A DNA stretch of 64,000 nucleotides from Roseibium sediminicola (GCF_023156505.1 NZ_JALNMJ010000013.1:62001-126000); one strand, 5' to 3'; positions 54,661-63,648 are shown, counted from the stretch's first letter. The notes: a model not told the origin generated them from the sequence alone. Numbers and translations: made by a program.

Positions 54661-55290
54661 ATGGCCAAGGCCAAAATCCAGAAAAAGACCGGCTACCATC
54701 ACGGCGATCTGCGCGGCCAGCTGATCTCCGCCGCGCGGGACCTGATCGAGGAACACGGCCCGGACGGGTTTTCCATGTCCGATGCCTGCCGGCTGGCGGG
54801 CGTCAGCAATGCCGCGCCCTACCGCCATTTCAAATCGAAGGAAGACCTCCTGACCGAGGTTGCGATGGACGGGCTTGCCCGGCTCGGCGCGCAGATGGAA
54901 CAACATGCGGCCGAATATCCGCGCGGCACGGTCCAGTCCCTCGCCGCCATCGGACGGACCTATGTGCAATTCGCCATGCGCGAGCAGCATACCTTTCGGC
55001 TGATGTTCAGCACCAAGTCCCATGCCGGCCGGATCGAGGAGCTGAAAACCGTCGGCCGCGGCGCCTATGGTGTGCTTCTGCGGGAGGTGGCGCGCTATCT
55101 CGGCGAGGACGACATCACGGAAGAGGTTCTCCAGGCCGCCTTCCCGCTCTGGACCCAGGTCCATGGCCTGTCGTTCCTTGCCATTGACGGCAAGCTCGAC
55201 GTTACCGCCTTTCCGGTCGACATCGATCAGTCGATCCTGCTGGCGACCGAACGCCTGTTGCCACCCCGGCCCGAACCGCAAGGCTCTTGA
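54661..55290 (+). CDS. TetR/AcrR-family transcriptional regulator of the efflux pump
   Basis: A 209-residue repressor. The N-terminal helix-turn-helix (about residues 14-60) reads GDLRGQLISAARDLIEEHG...MSDACRLAGVSNAAPYRHFKSKEDLL, a clear TetR DNA-binding signature. The C-terminal ligand domain belongs to the TetR_C_33-like group (EQHTFRLMFSTKSHAG). Divergent from the efflux operon with a palindromic operator between, so most likely a local repressor released by a pump substrate. Confidence 0.92.
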   Translation: MAKAKIQKKTGYHHGDLRGQLISAARDLIEEHGPDGFSMSDACRLAGVSNAAPYRHFKSKEDLLTEVAMDGLARLGAQMEQHAAEYPRGTVQSLAAIGRTYVQFAMREQHTFRLMFSTKSHAGRIEELKTVGRGAYGVLLREVARYLGEDDITEEVLQAAFPLWTQVHGLSFLAIDGKLDVTAFPVDIDQSILLATERLLPPRPEPQGS

Positions 55291-55371
55291 CCCGGCGCGG
55301 ACCTGCGCCTAAGCCAGCGGAACCCTGAAACACCTCCTTCCCGGCTCCTGTGGGAGCGTCCGGAGCACCCA

Positions 55372-56199
55372 ATGCCGCAACAGCGCACAGGCGCGGTGAA
55401 ACAGATCACCAGCCACGCCAATCCGATCGTCAAGGAAATCAAAGGGCTTGTCGCCCAGCGCAAGCACCGCAGTCAGTCGGGCCTGTTTGTCGCCGAGGGC
55501 CTGAAACTGGCGACTGACGCGCTTGAGGCCGGCTGGGGCGTGCGATATCTCGCCCTCGGCCCGGAGGCGCGCGACAATCCGGTTGCGCAAAAGGCAGCGG
55601 CGACCGCAAAGGCGCGCGGCGCGCTGATCCTGGAAGTCTCGACCGCGGTGATGTCGGCCATGACCCGCAAGGACAACCCGCAAATGGTTGTCGGGGTCTA
55701 TGAACAAAACATGCTTGGTGCCAAGGACATCGACCCCACCGGGACAACGCTTTGGGTGGCCCTCGACCGGGTGCGCGATCCGGGCAATCTCGGCACGATC
55801 ATCCGCACAGTCGACGCGGTCGGCGGCGCCGGTGTGATGCTGGTCGGCGACTGCACCGATCCCTTTGCCGTCGAAGCCGTGCGCGCCACCATGGGCTCGC
55901 TGTTTCATGTGCCCCTTGCCAAGATGAGCAAGGACGAGTTCAAGGCGCTCGCCGGCAAATGGCCGGGCACCGTCGCCGCGACCCATCTCAAAGGCGCCGT
56001 CGATTACCGGGAGCCGGATTATTCCGAGCCCGCCCTTTTGGTCATGGGCAACGAGCAGAAGGGCCTCGAAGACGACATGGCCGCCGCCTGCCCCACCCTG
56101 ATCCGCATTCCGCAGGTCGGTCAGGCGGACAGCCTCAACCTGGCGGTCGCCACCGGCATCGCCCTTTATGAAATCCGCCGCAAGCATCTGGAGCTTTGA
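55372..56199 (+). CDS. TrmH-family RNA ribose methyltransferase
   Basis: A 275-residue SpoU/TrmH-type 2'-O-methyltransferase. The N-terminal substrate-binding domain begins TSHANPIVKEIKGLVAQRKHRSQSGLFVAEG (about residues 8-40). The knotted SPOUT domain contains LDRVRDPGNLGTIIRT, MGNEQKGL and IPQVGQADSLNLAVATGIALYE, the three family motifs. It is 3 bp from the next gene. Target RNA (23S rRNA or tRNA) cannot be assigned. Confidence 0.93.
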   Translation: MPQQRTGAVKQITSHANPIVKEIKGLVAQRKHRSQSGLFVAEGLKLATDALEAGWGVRYLALGPEARDNPVAQKAAATAKARGALILEVSTAVMSAMTRKDNPQMVVGVYEQNMLGAKDIDPTGTTLWVALDRVRDPGNLGTIIRTVDAVGGAGVMLVGDCTDPFAVEAVRATMGSLFHVPLAKMSKDEFKALAGKWPGTVAATHLKGAVDYREPDYSEPALLVMGNEQKGLEDDMAAACPTLIRIPQVGQADSLNLAVATGIALYEIRRKHLEL

Positions 56200-56202
56200 C
56201 AC

Positions 56203-57060
56203 GTGAGACTGTTCGTATTCGGCGCTGGCTTTTCCTCCAGGGCGTTCATCAAGGAGACCCGCGAAAAGTTCGACTGGATCGGCGGCACGACCCGGTCCGC
56301 AGAGAAAGCCCAGGCCCTGAAAGACATGGGAGTCGAGCCGTTTCTTTTTGACGGCGAAACGCCGGGAGACGGCATTTCGGCCTCCCTGGCAACGGCAACC
56401 CATGTACTGGTGTCGATTGCGCCCAACGAGACCGGGGATCCGGTTCTGACGCAGCACGGCGATGACCTTGCCAAAGGCCGCCCCGACTGGATCGGCTATC
56501 TCTCCACCGTCGGCGTCTACGGCAATCATGACGGCGCCTGGGTGGACGAGGAAACGCCCTGCAAACCGGTCTCCAAACGCTCGGTGCAGCGGGTGGCCGC
56601 GGAACAGGCCTGGCTGGAGTTTGCCGAAGCGAATGGCCTGCCGGTCCAGATCTTCCGCCTGTCCGGCATTTACGGCCCCGGCCGCAACGCCTTCGAGAAT
56701 TTCAAAAAGGGCACGGCGCGGCGGCTGGTCAAACCCGGCCAGGTGTTCAACCGCATTCATGTGGCCGACATCGCCGGTGCCTTGAGCGCGGCCCTGGCGA
56801 CCCCCTCGACCCGGATCTTCAACGTGACCGACGATGAACCCGCTCCGCCCCAGGACGTTGTCGCATATGCCGCCGAACTGCTGGGCGTCGAGGCGCCGCC
56901 GGAGATCCCCTTCGAGACCGCGGACCTGTCACCTATGGCGCGCTCCTTCTACGGCGAGAACAAGCGCGTCTCGAACCAGCGCGTCAAGGACGAGCTGGGC
57001 TATGCATTCCGCTATCCGGACTACCGGATTGCCCTGAAGGCCCTGCTCGAAACAGTGTGA
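56203..57060 (+). CDS. NAD(P)-binding SDR-like protein, YeeZ-type
   Basis: A 285-residue extended-SDR-like protein starting at GTG 56203, three bases after the TrmH gene. The N-terminal dinucleotide motif is VFGAGFSSRAF, and STVGVYGNHDGAWVDEETP and FRLSGIYGPGRN resemble NAD-dependent epimerases; the usual YxxxK is replaced (the region reads SKRSVQRVAAE). Ending in YRIALKALLE. It is similar to YeeZ-family proteins, whose activity is unknown. Ends at a hairpin terminator shared with the convergent peroxiredoxin gene. Confidence 0.83.
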   Translation: MRLFVFGAGFSSRAFIKETREKFDWIGGTTRSAEKAQALKDMGVEPFLFDGETPGDGISASLATATHVLVSIAPNETGDPVLTQHGDDLAKGRPDWIGYLSTVGVYGNHDGAWVDEETPCKPVSKRSVQRVAAEQAWLEFAEANGLPVQIFRLSGIYGPGRNAFENFKKGTARRLVKPGQVFNRIHVADIAGALSAALATPSTRIFNVTDDEPAPPQDVVAYAAELLGVEAPPEIPFETADLSPMARSFYGENKRVSNQRVKDELGYAFRYPDYRIALKALLETV

Positions 57061-57076
57061 CTGCAACGAACAGGAC

Positions 57077-57112
57077 CGGTAAACGGCACTCCATGTTGTG
57101 TGCCGCTTACCG
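57077..57112. terminator. Hairpin between convergent genes (two-way terminator)
   Basis: CGGTAAACGGCAC pairs with GTGCCGCTTACCG with one mismatch (57077-57089 and 57100-57112), loop of 10 bases. It lies in the 63-bp gap between the convergent SDR-like and peroxiredoxin genes. No strong U-tract, so termination efficiency is uncertain. Confidence 0.65.
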
Positions 57113-57123
57113 TCATGGTGCCG

Positions 57124-57759
57124 TTATTTCGGCTGCGGCACGACGCGCAGATAGGGCTTCAGGGTCTTCCAGCCTTCCGGGAATTTTTCCTTGGCCTCTT
57201 CGTCGGAAACGGCCGGGACGATGATCACGTCCTCGCCAGACACCCAGTTGGCCGGCGTCGCCACCTTGTGGTTGGCTGTCAGCTGCAGGCTGTCGATCAC
57301 GCGGATGACCTCGTCGAAATTGCGGCCGGTGGAAGCCGGGTATTCGATCTTGAGCTTGATCTTCTTGTCCGGTCCGATCACGAACAGCGACCGCACGGTC
57401 AGCGTGTCATTGGCATTCGGATGGATCATGCCGTAGGCGGTGGCGACCGTGCGCGCCGGATCGGCGATCAGCGGAAAGTTCAGGGCGACGCCCTGCGTTT
57501 CCTCGATGTCGCCCACCCAGGCGCGATGATCCTCGATCGGATCGACGGACACACCAAAGACCTTGACGCCACGCGCTTCGAACTTGTCTTTCAGCTTCGC
57601 GGTCATACCCAGTTCAGTGGTGCAAACCGGCGTGAAATCCTTGGGGTGGGAAAACAGGACCGCCCAGGAACCTTCTATGGCGTCGTGGAAGCGGAGTGGA
57701 CCTTCTGTGGTGTCGACCTCGAAATCCGGAGCCTCGTCACCGATCAGCAATGCAGACAT
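57124..57759 (-). CDS. 1-Cys peroxiredoxin (Prx6 class)
   Basis: A 211-residue cytoplasmic peroxidase. The peroxidatic Cys is in the motif FTPVCTTELG (about residue 47), preceded by FSHPKD. The C-terminal extension of the Prx6 class is present (GEDVIIVPAVSDEEAKEKFPEGW, LKPYLRVVPQP), and there is no resolving Cys, consistent with the 1-Cys mechanism. ATG 57759 follows GGAGAG. It reduces peroxides with glutathione or a thioredoxin-like donor. It stands alone, divergent from the YtoQ gene. Confidence 0.93.
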   Translation of the reverse strand: MSALLIGDEAPDFEVDTTEGPLRFHDAIEGSWAVLFSHPKDFTPVCTTELGMTAKLKDKFEARGVKVFGVSVDPIEDHRAWVGDIEETQGVALNFPLIADPARTVATAYGMIHPNANDTLTVRSLFVIGPDKKIKLKIEYPASTGRNFDEVIRVIDSLQLTANHKVATPANWVSGEDVIIVPAVSDEEAKEKFPEGWKTLKPYLRVVPQPK

Positions 57760-57993
57760 GAATGCTCTCCTTACCTGAAAAGATCCGCGACAGGAGATCG
57801 CGGAAGGAAACTTGCGGTCGCAGCGGGAAAAGTTGTGCGATGCTGCGCCACACCCTTCAGCGTCTGGACACAAATGTCCATACCCTACATGCCGCAGCCC
57901 CGGAGGCTTGACGGTTCAATGCAAAGACACCAGCTTTGCACCAGAACAAAAATGCAATTTGCAAAAGATTCAGAAACTTCAAGGGAGGAGCGC

Positions 57994-58452
57994 ATGGACA
58001 CCTGGCGCGTTTATTTGTCCGGTGAGATTCATACCGACTGGCGCGAGCGGATCATGGAAGGCGCCAAGGCGCTGGACCTGCCGGTGGCGTTTTCCGCCCC
58101 CGTGACCGACCATGATGCCAGCGACGATTGCGGTGCGGTCATCCTGGGCGGCGAGGACCAGAAATTCTGGTACGACCACAAGGGTGCCAAGATGAATGCG
58201 ATCCGGACCCGCAGCCAGATCGAGAAGGCCGACATCGTCGTGGTGCGTTTCGGCGACAAGTACAAGCAGTGGAACGCCGCCTTCGACGCCGGTTATGCCT
58301 CCGCGCTCGGCAAATCGCTGATCGTGCTGCATGATCCCTCGCTGACCCACCCGCTCAAGGAAGTGGACGCGGCAGCCCTTGCGGTCGCGGAAACATCAGA
58401 GCAAGTGGTCGCGATCCTCAAATATGTCATTCAGGGCAAACTGGATCGCTAA
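57994..58452 (+). CDS. YtoQ family protein
   Basis: A 152-residue protein matching the YtoQ family: WRVYLSGEIHTDWRERI, FSAPVTDHDASDDCG, ILGGEDQKFWYDHKGAKMNAIRTRS and VVVRFGDKYKQWNAAFDAGYA. The fold is related to nucleoside 2-deoxyribosyltransferase-like proteins, and the catalytic role is unknown. The ATG follows GGGAGGAG; the frame is open far upstream through a non-coding stretch and peroxiredoxin antisense. Confidence 0.87.
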   Translation: MDTWRVYLSGEIHTDWRERIMEGAKALDLPVAFSAPVTDHDASDDCGAVILGGEDQKFWYDHKGAKMNAIRTRSQIEKADIVVVRFGDKYKQWNAAFDAGYASALGKSLIVLHDPSLTHPLKEVDAAALAVAETSEQVVAILKYVIQGKLDR

Positions 58453-58763
58453 TCTGACACGATAATCTGGAGCTTATCCCCTTCGGATTGGCTCCAAGTC
58501 TTGAAATTAACAAATTCATTACCATACTAAGAGACACTGTGAAAAAGCCCGCGCTTGTTAGCCGGGCAACCAGACCCCAGCCATCGAGGACCTGCACTTG
58601 AATGTGACGCAGTCCGTTTTGACTGCGCATCGTCGTGTTTATGGTCGGCCCGGATCTGGCAAGTACTTTAGTATTATCTGAAACGCTGTCATCAAGGCGT
58701 TGAAAAAGACGGCTAGACGTGCCGGTTACATGCCTTGATGCAAAAGATTGGAAAGAAGACTCC
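58453..58763 (+). other. 311-bp leader region of the cold-shock gene
   Basis: Contains no gene that I can support. It has several short perfect hairpins, for example CGCAGTC-N6-GACTGCG (58608-58627), GCCCG...CGGGC (about 58545-58566) and AACGC...GCGTT (58682-58701). A long structured leader is usual for cold-shock genes, whose mRNA folding responds to temperature; this role is inferred. Confidence 0.45.
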
Positions 58764-58964
58764 ATGCTGCATGGAAACGTAAAATGGTTCGACACGCGCC
58801 GAGGTATCGGCACGATCGAACCCCAGGACGGCGAGGACATTCTCGTCGACATCACGGCCCTGCGCCGGTCGGGCATCGACACTCTGAAGGAAGGCCAGCT
58901 TGTGGCTTTCGATCTGGAGTGGCGCCGCGGTCAGATGGTGGCTGAAGACCTGAAAGTGCTGTAA
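58764..58964 (+). CDS. Cold-shock domain protein
   Basis: A 66-residue single-domain OB-fold protein. The RNP1-like motif is degenerate (NVKWFDTRRGIGTIEPQDG, where canonical CspA has KGFGFI) and RNP2-like is DILVDITAL, where canonical is DVFVHF; so the aromatic RNA-binding residues are mostly missing. The length equals CspA. Binding to RNA may be weak or altered. ATG 58764 is the family start; an in-frame ATG at 58719 would add 15 residues. It is followed by a terminator. Confidence 0.85.
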   Translation: MLHGNVKWFDTRRGIGTIEPQDGEDILVDITALRRSGIDTLKEGQLVAFDLEWRRGQMVAEDLKVL

Positions 58965-58987
58965 CGTAACAGCGTCTTTCCGGCACC

Positions 58988-59014
58988 AAGGGCGGTTCGA
59001 CTGCCCTTTTTTAT
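58988..59014 (+). terminator. Rho-independent terminator after the cold-shock gene
   Basis: AAGGGC pairs with GCCCTT (58988-58993, 59003-59008) around a 9-base loop, followed by TTTTAT. It begins about 24 bp after the stop codon and ends just before the next gene's ribosome site. Confidence 0.8.
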
Positions 59015-59026
59015 TGGGGGAACGCG

Positions 59027-60325
59027 ATGCGGATCGATGCCAGACTGCAGGAAGGGATCAAGGCCCACCGAAGCGGCAATCTGGAGGCGGCGCTGGCCGC
59101 CTACAAGGACGTTCTCACCGAAGATCCCGATCACGCGGACGGCCTGCATTTCCTCGGGCTTTTGCATTTCGACGCCGGCAAACCCGACAATGCCATCATC
59201 CTGATCCGCAAATCCCTGGACCAGAATGACCGCAACGCCGCTGCTTACAACAATCTCGGCAACATCCTGAAACTGTCGGAGAGGTCCGATGAGGCCCTGG
59301 AGGCCTATGTGCACGCGGTCGAGATCGAGCCGCGCCACGAAGACGCCTGGAGCAACATCAACCGGATGCTGGAAGGCGCCACCAACAATGACGACCTGCT
59401 GCCGATCCTGACCGAGATCGTTCGTTTGGACCCTGAAAACCCGAATGCCTGGCACAATTACGGCTTGTCTCTGATGCTGGCCGGTCACCGCGATGAGGCC
59501 GCCGACGCGCTGGAGCGCTGCCTGAAATTCGGCGCCGATGTCTGGTCCGACCCGATCTGGCACGCGCGCGTTCTATGTGCCCTCGGCCGTCAAGACCGGG
59601 CGATCGAGCATCTGGAAAAGCTCGCCGCCGCGGATCCTGACAATGCGGTCGTGCGCTATCAGCTGGCCGCGGTGCGCGGCGACGACATGGACCAGGCGCC
59701 GGAGGACTATGTCAAAACCCATTTCGACAGTTTCTCCGACAGCTTCGACGAGGTGCTGAAGAACCTTGGTTACCGCGCTCCCGAGCTGGTCGCAGAAGAA
59801 GTTGCCGCGCTTGCGGCCGGGCGAACCGAGCCGTTCGCGGACGTGGTTGACCTCGGCTGCGGCACCGGCCTGTGCGGACCCCTTATCCGTGCGCATTGCG
59901 CGCGCCTAACGGGCATCGACCTGTCCCCGGGCATGCTGCAGAAGGCCGCCGGGCTGGAGGTCTACGATTTTCTCGTCGAGGGCGAGCTGGTCGGGTTCCT
60001 GAACTCGGACCTGCCGACCCGCTTCGACCTCGCGGTCTGTGTGGACACGCTGTGTTATCTCGGTGACTTGCAGCCTTTCATGCACGCATTGTTCGCCGCG
60101 CTGAAGCCAGGCGGTGTACAAATCGCCAGCGTCGAGCACCTCGCAGATGACACCGGTCCGGATTATCGGGTCGATCCGACGGGCCGGTATGCGCACACAC
60201 CGGCCTATCTCCGTGCCTGCTCAGAGGAGGCCGGGCTGATCTACGAAGGCGAAAAGCCCGTGGTTCTCCGCCAGGAACTCGGCAGTGAGGTGCATGGCCT
60301 CGTCTTCCATGTTCGCAGGCCCTAG
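59027..60325 (+). CDS. TPR-repeat methyltransferase
   Basis: A 432-residue fusion. The N-terminal half (about 1-215) holds five or more tetratricopeptide repeats (for example EDPDHADGLHFLGLLHFDAGK and NAAAYNNLGNILKLSERSDEALEAY). The linker FDSFSDSFDEVLKNLGYRAPELV is typical of TPR-methyltransferases. The C-terminal half has motif I VVDLGCGTGLCGPLIR and a class I SAM fold. The substrate is probably a protein or a bound small molecule. GGGGGAA precedes the ATG. The next gene is a radical SAM enzyme on the same strand; a shared function is possible but not shown. Confidence 0.88.
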   Translation: MRIDARLQEGIKAHRSGNLEAALAAYKDVLTEDPDHADGLHFLGLLHFDAGKPDNAIILIRKSLDQNDRNAAAYNNLGNILKLSERSDEALEAYVHAVEIEPRHEDAWSNINRMLEGATNNDDLLPILTEIVRLDPENPNAWHNYGLSLMLAGHRDEAADALERCLKFGADVWSDPIWHARVLCALGRQDRAIEHLEKLAAADPDNAVVRYQLAAVRGDDMDQAPEDYVKTHFDSFSDSFDEVLKNLGYRAPELVAEEVAALAAGRTEPFADVVDLGCGTGLCGPLIRAHCARLTGIDLSPGMLQKAAGLEVYDFLVEGELVGFLNSDLPTRFDLAVCVDTLCYLGDLQPFMHALFAALKPGGVQIASVEHLADDTGPDYRVDPTGRYAHTPAYLRACSEEAGLIYEGEKPVVLRQELGSEVHGLVFHVRRP

Positions 60326-60460
60326 GTATTCAGACATGACACCGAACCTTGCGGATTGGATCCTGGAAACAAATTGGATCAGGAATAGGCGGTTGTACCA
60401 CGCCGGAAAGTTGTTACGTTGTCGCCACTGGGGACAGATGTCCGTCTGAAGGGATCGTGC

Positions 60461-62062
60461 ATGTCGCAATGCAATGTTTTGTTGGTTTACCCGCGTTTTA
60501 ACGCTGGATCATTCTGGAACTACGGCGCCACCTGCGAGATGGTCGGCGCCAAATATCCGGCTCCGCCGCTCGGGCTGATCACCGTGGCCGCCATGCTGCC
60601 GGAGGGATGGAATGTTCGCCTGGTCGACCGCAACACCGGCGAATTGACCGATAGCGATTTCGACTGGGCCGACATGATCATGACCGGCGGCATGCTGCCC
60701 CAGCAGGCCGATTGCCTCAGTGTCATCCGCCAGGCTCAGGAAAAGGGCATTCCCGTCGCGGTCGGCGGCCCGGACGCGACATCCTCTCCCGAAGTCTACG
60801 AAGCTGCGGATTTCCTGGTGCTCGGCGAAGCCGAAGGCATTCTCAATACGTTCATTGACGCCTGGAACGAAGGCGCCCGCAAAGGCCGCTTCACCGCCGA
60901 GAAGTTCAAGGCGGACGTCACTTCCAGCCCGATCCCGCGCTTCGACCTCCTGAAATTCGAGGACTATGTCCAGATCGGGGTGCAATATTCGCGCGGCTGC
61001 CCGTTCACCTGCGAATTCTGCGACATCATCGAGCTTTACGGCCGCGTGCCGCGCACCAAGACCAACGACCAGATCCTGGCTGAACTCGACCGGCTCTATG
61101 AGCTCGGCTACCGCGGTCATGTCGATTTCGTCGATGATAACCTGATCGGCAACAAGAAGGCCGTGAAGGGCTTCCTGCCCGAGCTCGCCAAATGGCAGAA
61201 GGCCCGCAAATATCCGTTCGAAATGTCCACCGAGGCATCGCTCAATCTCGCCGATGACGAGGCGCTTTTGAAGATGATGCAGGACGCGGGCTATTTCTCC
61301 GTCTTCATCGGCATCGAAAGCCCGGATCCGGACGTGCTGGTCGCCACGCGCAAAAAGCAGAACACCCGCCGCGACATCGCCAAGAGCGTCCACAAGATCT
61401 ACGAGGCGGGCATCTTCGTGCTGGCCGGCTTCATCGTCGGCTTCGACGAGGAGAACGACAGGGTGGCCGACGAGATCTCGGCGCTGATCGAGGAGGCGGC
61501 CATCCCCGTGGCCATGACCGGACTGCTTTACGCCCTGCCGAACACCCAGCTAACCCGGCGCCTCGCCAAGGAAGGCCGTCTGCACGCGGATTTCGCCACC
61601 GACGACCCGGACACCGAACATGGCGACCAGTGCACCGCCGGGCTCAATTTCTCCACGGTGCGTCCGCGCGAACAGATCCTGGAAGACTTCAAGCAGATCA
61701 TCGACCGTGTCTACGGTCCGGAAGCCTATTTCGGCCGGGTCCAGAGGGTCGCATCGATGCTCGACATGAGCGGTGCCAACGGATCGATCTTTGGTGCAGG
61801 GTTCTTCCACGACATCAAGCAGTTCGGCCGGCTGATGTATGCCATGACCTTCAAGGAGACCACCTATCGCTGGCCCTTCTGGAAGACCTTGATCAAGACC
61901 GCCTTCACCAATTTCAACGCCATCAAGCCGGTGATGATGATGCTGGCGCTCTATGTTCACCTTGGCCCGTTCTCGCGCTTCGTGATCGCTCAGATCGACA
62001 AGCAGATCGCCGACATCGAAAAAGGCCATTGGCAACAACCCACTCTGGTCGCGGCCGAATAG
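60461..62062 (+). CDS. B12-binding radical SAM protein, HpnP-like (DUF4070 group)
   Basis: A 533-residue protein. The N-terminal cobalamin-binding Rossmann domain (about 5-135) begins NVLLVYPRFNAGSFWN and has PPLGLITVAA and VGGPDATS; the radical SAM barrel (about 165-390) carries the cluster ligands in CPFTCEFC (Cys180, 184, 187), then FVDDNLIGNKKAV, IGIESPDPDVL and FVLAGFIVGFD. The C-terminal DUF4070-like region follows. The order matches HpnP, the hopanoid C-2 methylase, but that family has close paralogues of unknown function, so the assignment is tentative. ATG 60461 follows AAGGGA. Confidence 0.85.
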   Translation: MSQCNVLLVYPRFNAGSFWNYGATCEMVGAKYPAPPLGLITVAAMLPEGWNVRLVDRNTGELTDSDFDWADMIMTGGMLPQQADCLSVIRQAQEKGIPVAVGGPDATSSPEVYEAADFLVLGEAEGILNTFIDAWNEGARKGRFTAEKFKADVTSSPIPRFDLLKFEDYVQIGVQYSRGCPFTCEFCDIIELYGRVPRTKTNDQILAELDRLYELGYRGHVDFVDDNLIGNKKAVKGFLPELAKWQKARKYPFEMSTEASLNLADDEALLKMMQDAGYFSVFIGIESPDPDVLVATRKKQNTRRDIAKSVHKIYEAGIFVLAGFIVGFDEENDRVADEISALIEEAAIPVAMTGLLYALPNTQLTRRLAKEGRLHADFATDDPDTEHGDQCTAGLNFSTVRPREQILEDFKQIIDRVYGPEAYFGRVQRVASMLDMSGANGSIFGAGFFHDIKQFGRLMYAMTFKETTYRWPFWKTLIKTAFTNFNAIKPVMMMLALYVHLGPFSRFVIAQIDKQIADIEKGHWQQPTLVAAE

Positions 62063-62122
62063 GTCGGCTATGAGAAGCGAGCCGCCTTCCGGCTCGTTTC
62101 AACCAGCATCCAGGAAATTCCT

Positions 62123-63382
62123 GTGCAGTCCGGTCCTTCCAAGCGCAGCGCGCTCGGCTTCATCCTGGTCACCCTGACCCTGAATTCCATGGGCATCGGC
62201 CTGATGATGCCGGTGATGCCGTCGCTTCTGACAGAGCTCACCAGTCTACCCGTCAGCGAGGCCGCCCGCTGGGGCGGCGCACTCAGCGTCGTCTACGCGC
62301 TGATGCAATTCGTCTTCGGCCCGACACTCGGCAACCTCTCCGACCGTTTCGGCCGCCGCCCAGTGCTGCTGGTGTCCATGTTCTCCATGGTGCTGGACTA
62401 TCTGATCATGGCGCTGTCCTGGAACCTGGCGGTGCTTTTTATCGGCCGCACCCTGTCGGGCGTGGCCGGCGCGACCTTCTCGGCGGCCTCGGCCTATATC
62501 GCCGATGTCTCGTCCAAGAAGGACCGGGCCAAGAATTTCGGCCTTGTCGGCGCCGGTTTCGGCATCGGCTTTGTGCTCGGCCCGATGATCGGCGGTTTCC
62601 TGGGTGAATATGGCCCCCGCGCGCCCTTCTACGCCGCAGCGGCGCTGTCCTTCGTCAATTTCGTGTTCGGATGGTTTGTCCTGCCGGAAACGCTCAAGGA
62701 CGAGAACCGGCGCAGCTTCGACTGGAAACGGGCCAACCCGTTCGGCGCGCTGAAGCAGCTCGCCGCGCATCCGGCCGTGCGCACCCTGCTGCTGGCGGTG
62801 TTCCTGTTCGACATCGCCCACTACGTCTATCCGGCCGTCTGGAGCTACTACTCGGAGGAAGTCTTCGGCTGGAGCCCGGGCGACATCGGCCTGTCGCTGG
62901 CTTTTGTCGGCATCGGCTTCGCCTTCGTCCAGGGCTATCTGATCCGGGTGCTGGAGCCGAAACTCGGGTCAGGCCGCACCTTGCTGATCGGCCTTGTCGC
63001 CAATCTGGTCGCCTTTGCGGGTCTGGCAGTCGCAAGCAGTGGCTGGATGGCCTATTCGCTGATCTGTTTCGCCGCCTTCGGAGCCCTGGCAACACCGGCC
63101 TTTACCGGACTGATGTCGAACCGCGTGCCCGACAATGCCCAGGGCGAGCTGCAGGGCATGATTTCAAGCGCCGCTGGCCTCTCCATGGTGATCAGCCCGT
63201 TTGTGATGACCCAGATTTTCGCGGAATTCTCCGGCCCGACCGCAACGGTCCAGTTTCCCGGCGCGCCCTTCGCGCTTGCCGGCCTGCTGATCCTGGCCTC
63301 GCTGCTGATCGCGCTCCCCTTCATTCGGAAGGAACTGAAAACCAGCCCGGTCTCCGCCGAAGAAAAGACACCAGCGGAGTAA
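62123..63382 (+). CDS. MFS transporter, TetA/TCR-like drug exporter
   Basis: A 419-residue twelve-helix major facilitator starting at GTG 62123. The N-terminal [15 protein letters not shown] and the loop 2-3 signature [14 protein letters not shown] are of the TCR (tetracycline resistance) subfamily, and helix 5 has the antiporter motif region [16 protein letters not shown]. It follows the radical SAM gene by 60 bp and could export its product or a drug. The TAA stop (63380-63382) is the first three bases of the 268-bp repeat element. Confidence 0.9.
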   Translation: MQSGPSKRSALGFILVTLTLNSMGIGLMMPVMPSLLTELTSLPVSEAARWGGALSVVYALMQFVFGPTLGNLSDRFGRRPVLLVSMFSMVLDYLIMALSWNLAVLFIGRTLSGVAGATFSAASAYIADVSSKKDRAKNFGLVGAGFGIGFVLGPMIGGFLGEYGPRAPFYAAAALSFVNFVFGWFVLPETLKDENRRSFDWKRANPFGALKQLAAHPAVRTLLLAVFLFDIAHYVYPAVWSYYSEEVFGWSPGDIGLSLAFVGIGFAFVQGYLIRVLEPKLGSGRTLLIGLVANLVAFAGLAVASSGWMAYSLICFAAFGALATPAFTGLMSNRVPDNAQGELQGMISSAAGLSMVISPFVMTQIFAEFSGPTATVQFPGAPFALAGLLILASLLIALPFIRKELKTSPVSAEEKTPAE

Positions 63383-63647
63383 TACCAATCTCAATAGATA
63401 GGAACCCATCTGATGGCGCTGATCCGGTTTGTCCAGCAAGGCGCGTTGCGCAGCACGGCCTGGTTGACCTTTCAAGCGGCACAACGCTGACCGGCCGGCC
63501 GGAGCAGGCCACCGGAGGCCGTGTTTGGGGACTGGTCAGCCGCGTCCCAGGTTTTGAACGATGAACCATATCGCCCTGCAACCTGCTCCTTGCCGAACAG
63601 GCCCCAAACACGGTCAGATCGGTTCCTATCTAATGAGGTTGGTATAA
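63380..63647. repeat. 268-bp terminal-inverted-repeat element, copy 2
   Basis: The left end TAATACCAATCTCAATAGA and the right end are inverted copies, with about 27 of 31 bases matching through GATAGGAACC. The interior aligns with copy 1 at 5476-5743 (GGCGCGTTGCGCAGCACGG against GGCGCGTCGCGAAGTGCGA; AACCATATCGCCCTGCAACC against AACCACACCACCGCGCGCAACC). The left end provides the stop codon of the MFS gene. The right end leaves one base before the ATG of the next gene and carries GAGG, the best ribosome site for it. It encodes no protein. Confidence 0.87.
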
Positions 63648-63648
63648 C

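Noticed and set aside
57061..57123. The hairpin between the SDR-like and peroxiredoxin genes considered as a regulatory operator.
   Set aside because: It lies between two converging 3' ends, where a terminator role is more likely than transcription factor binding.
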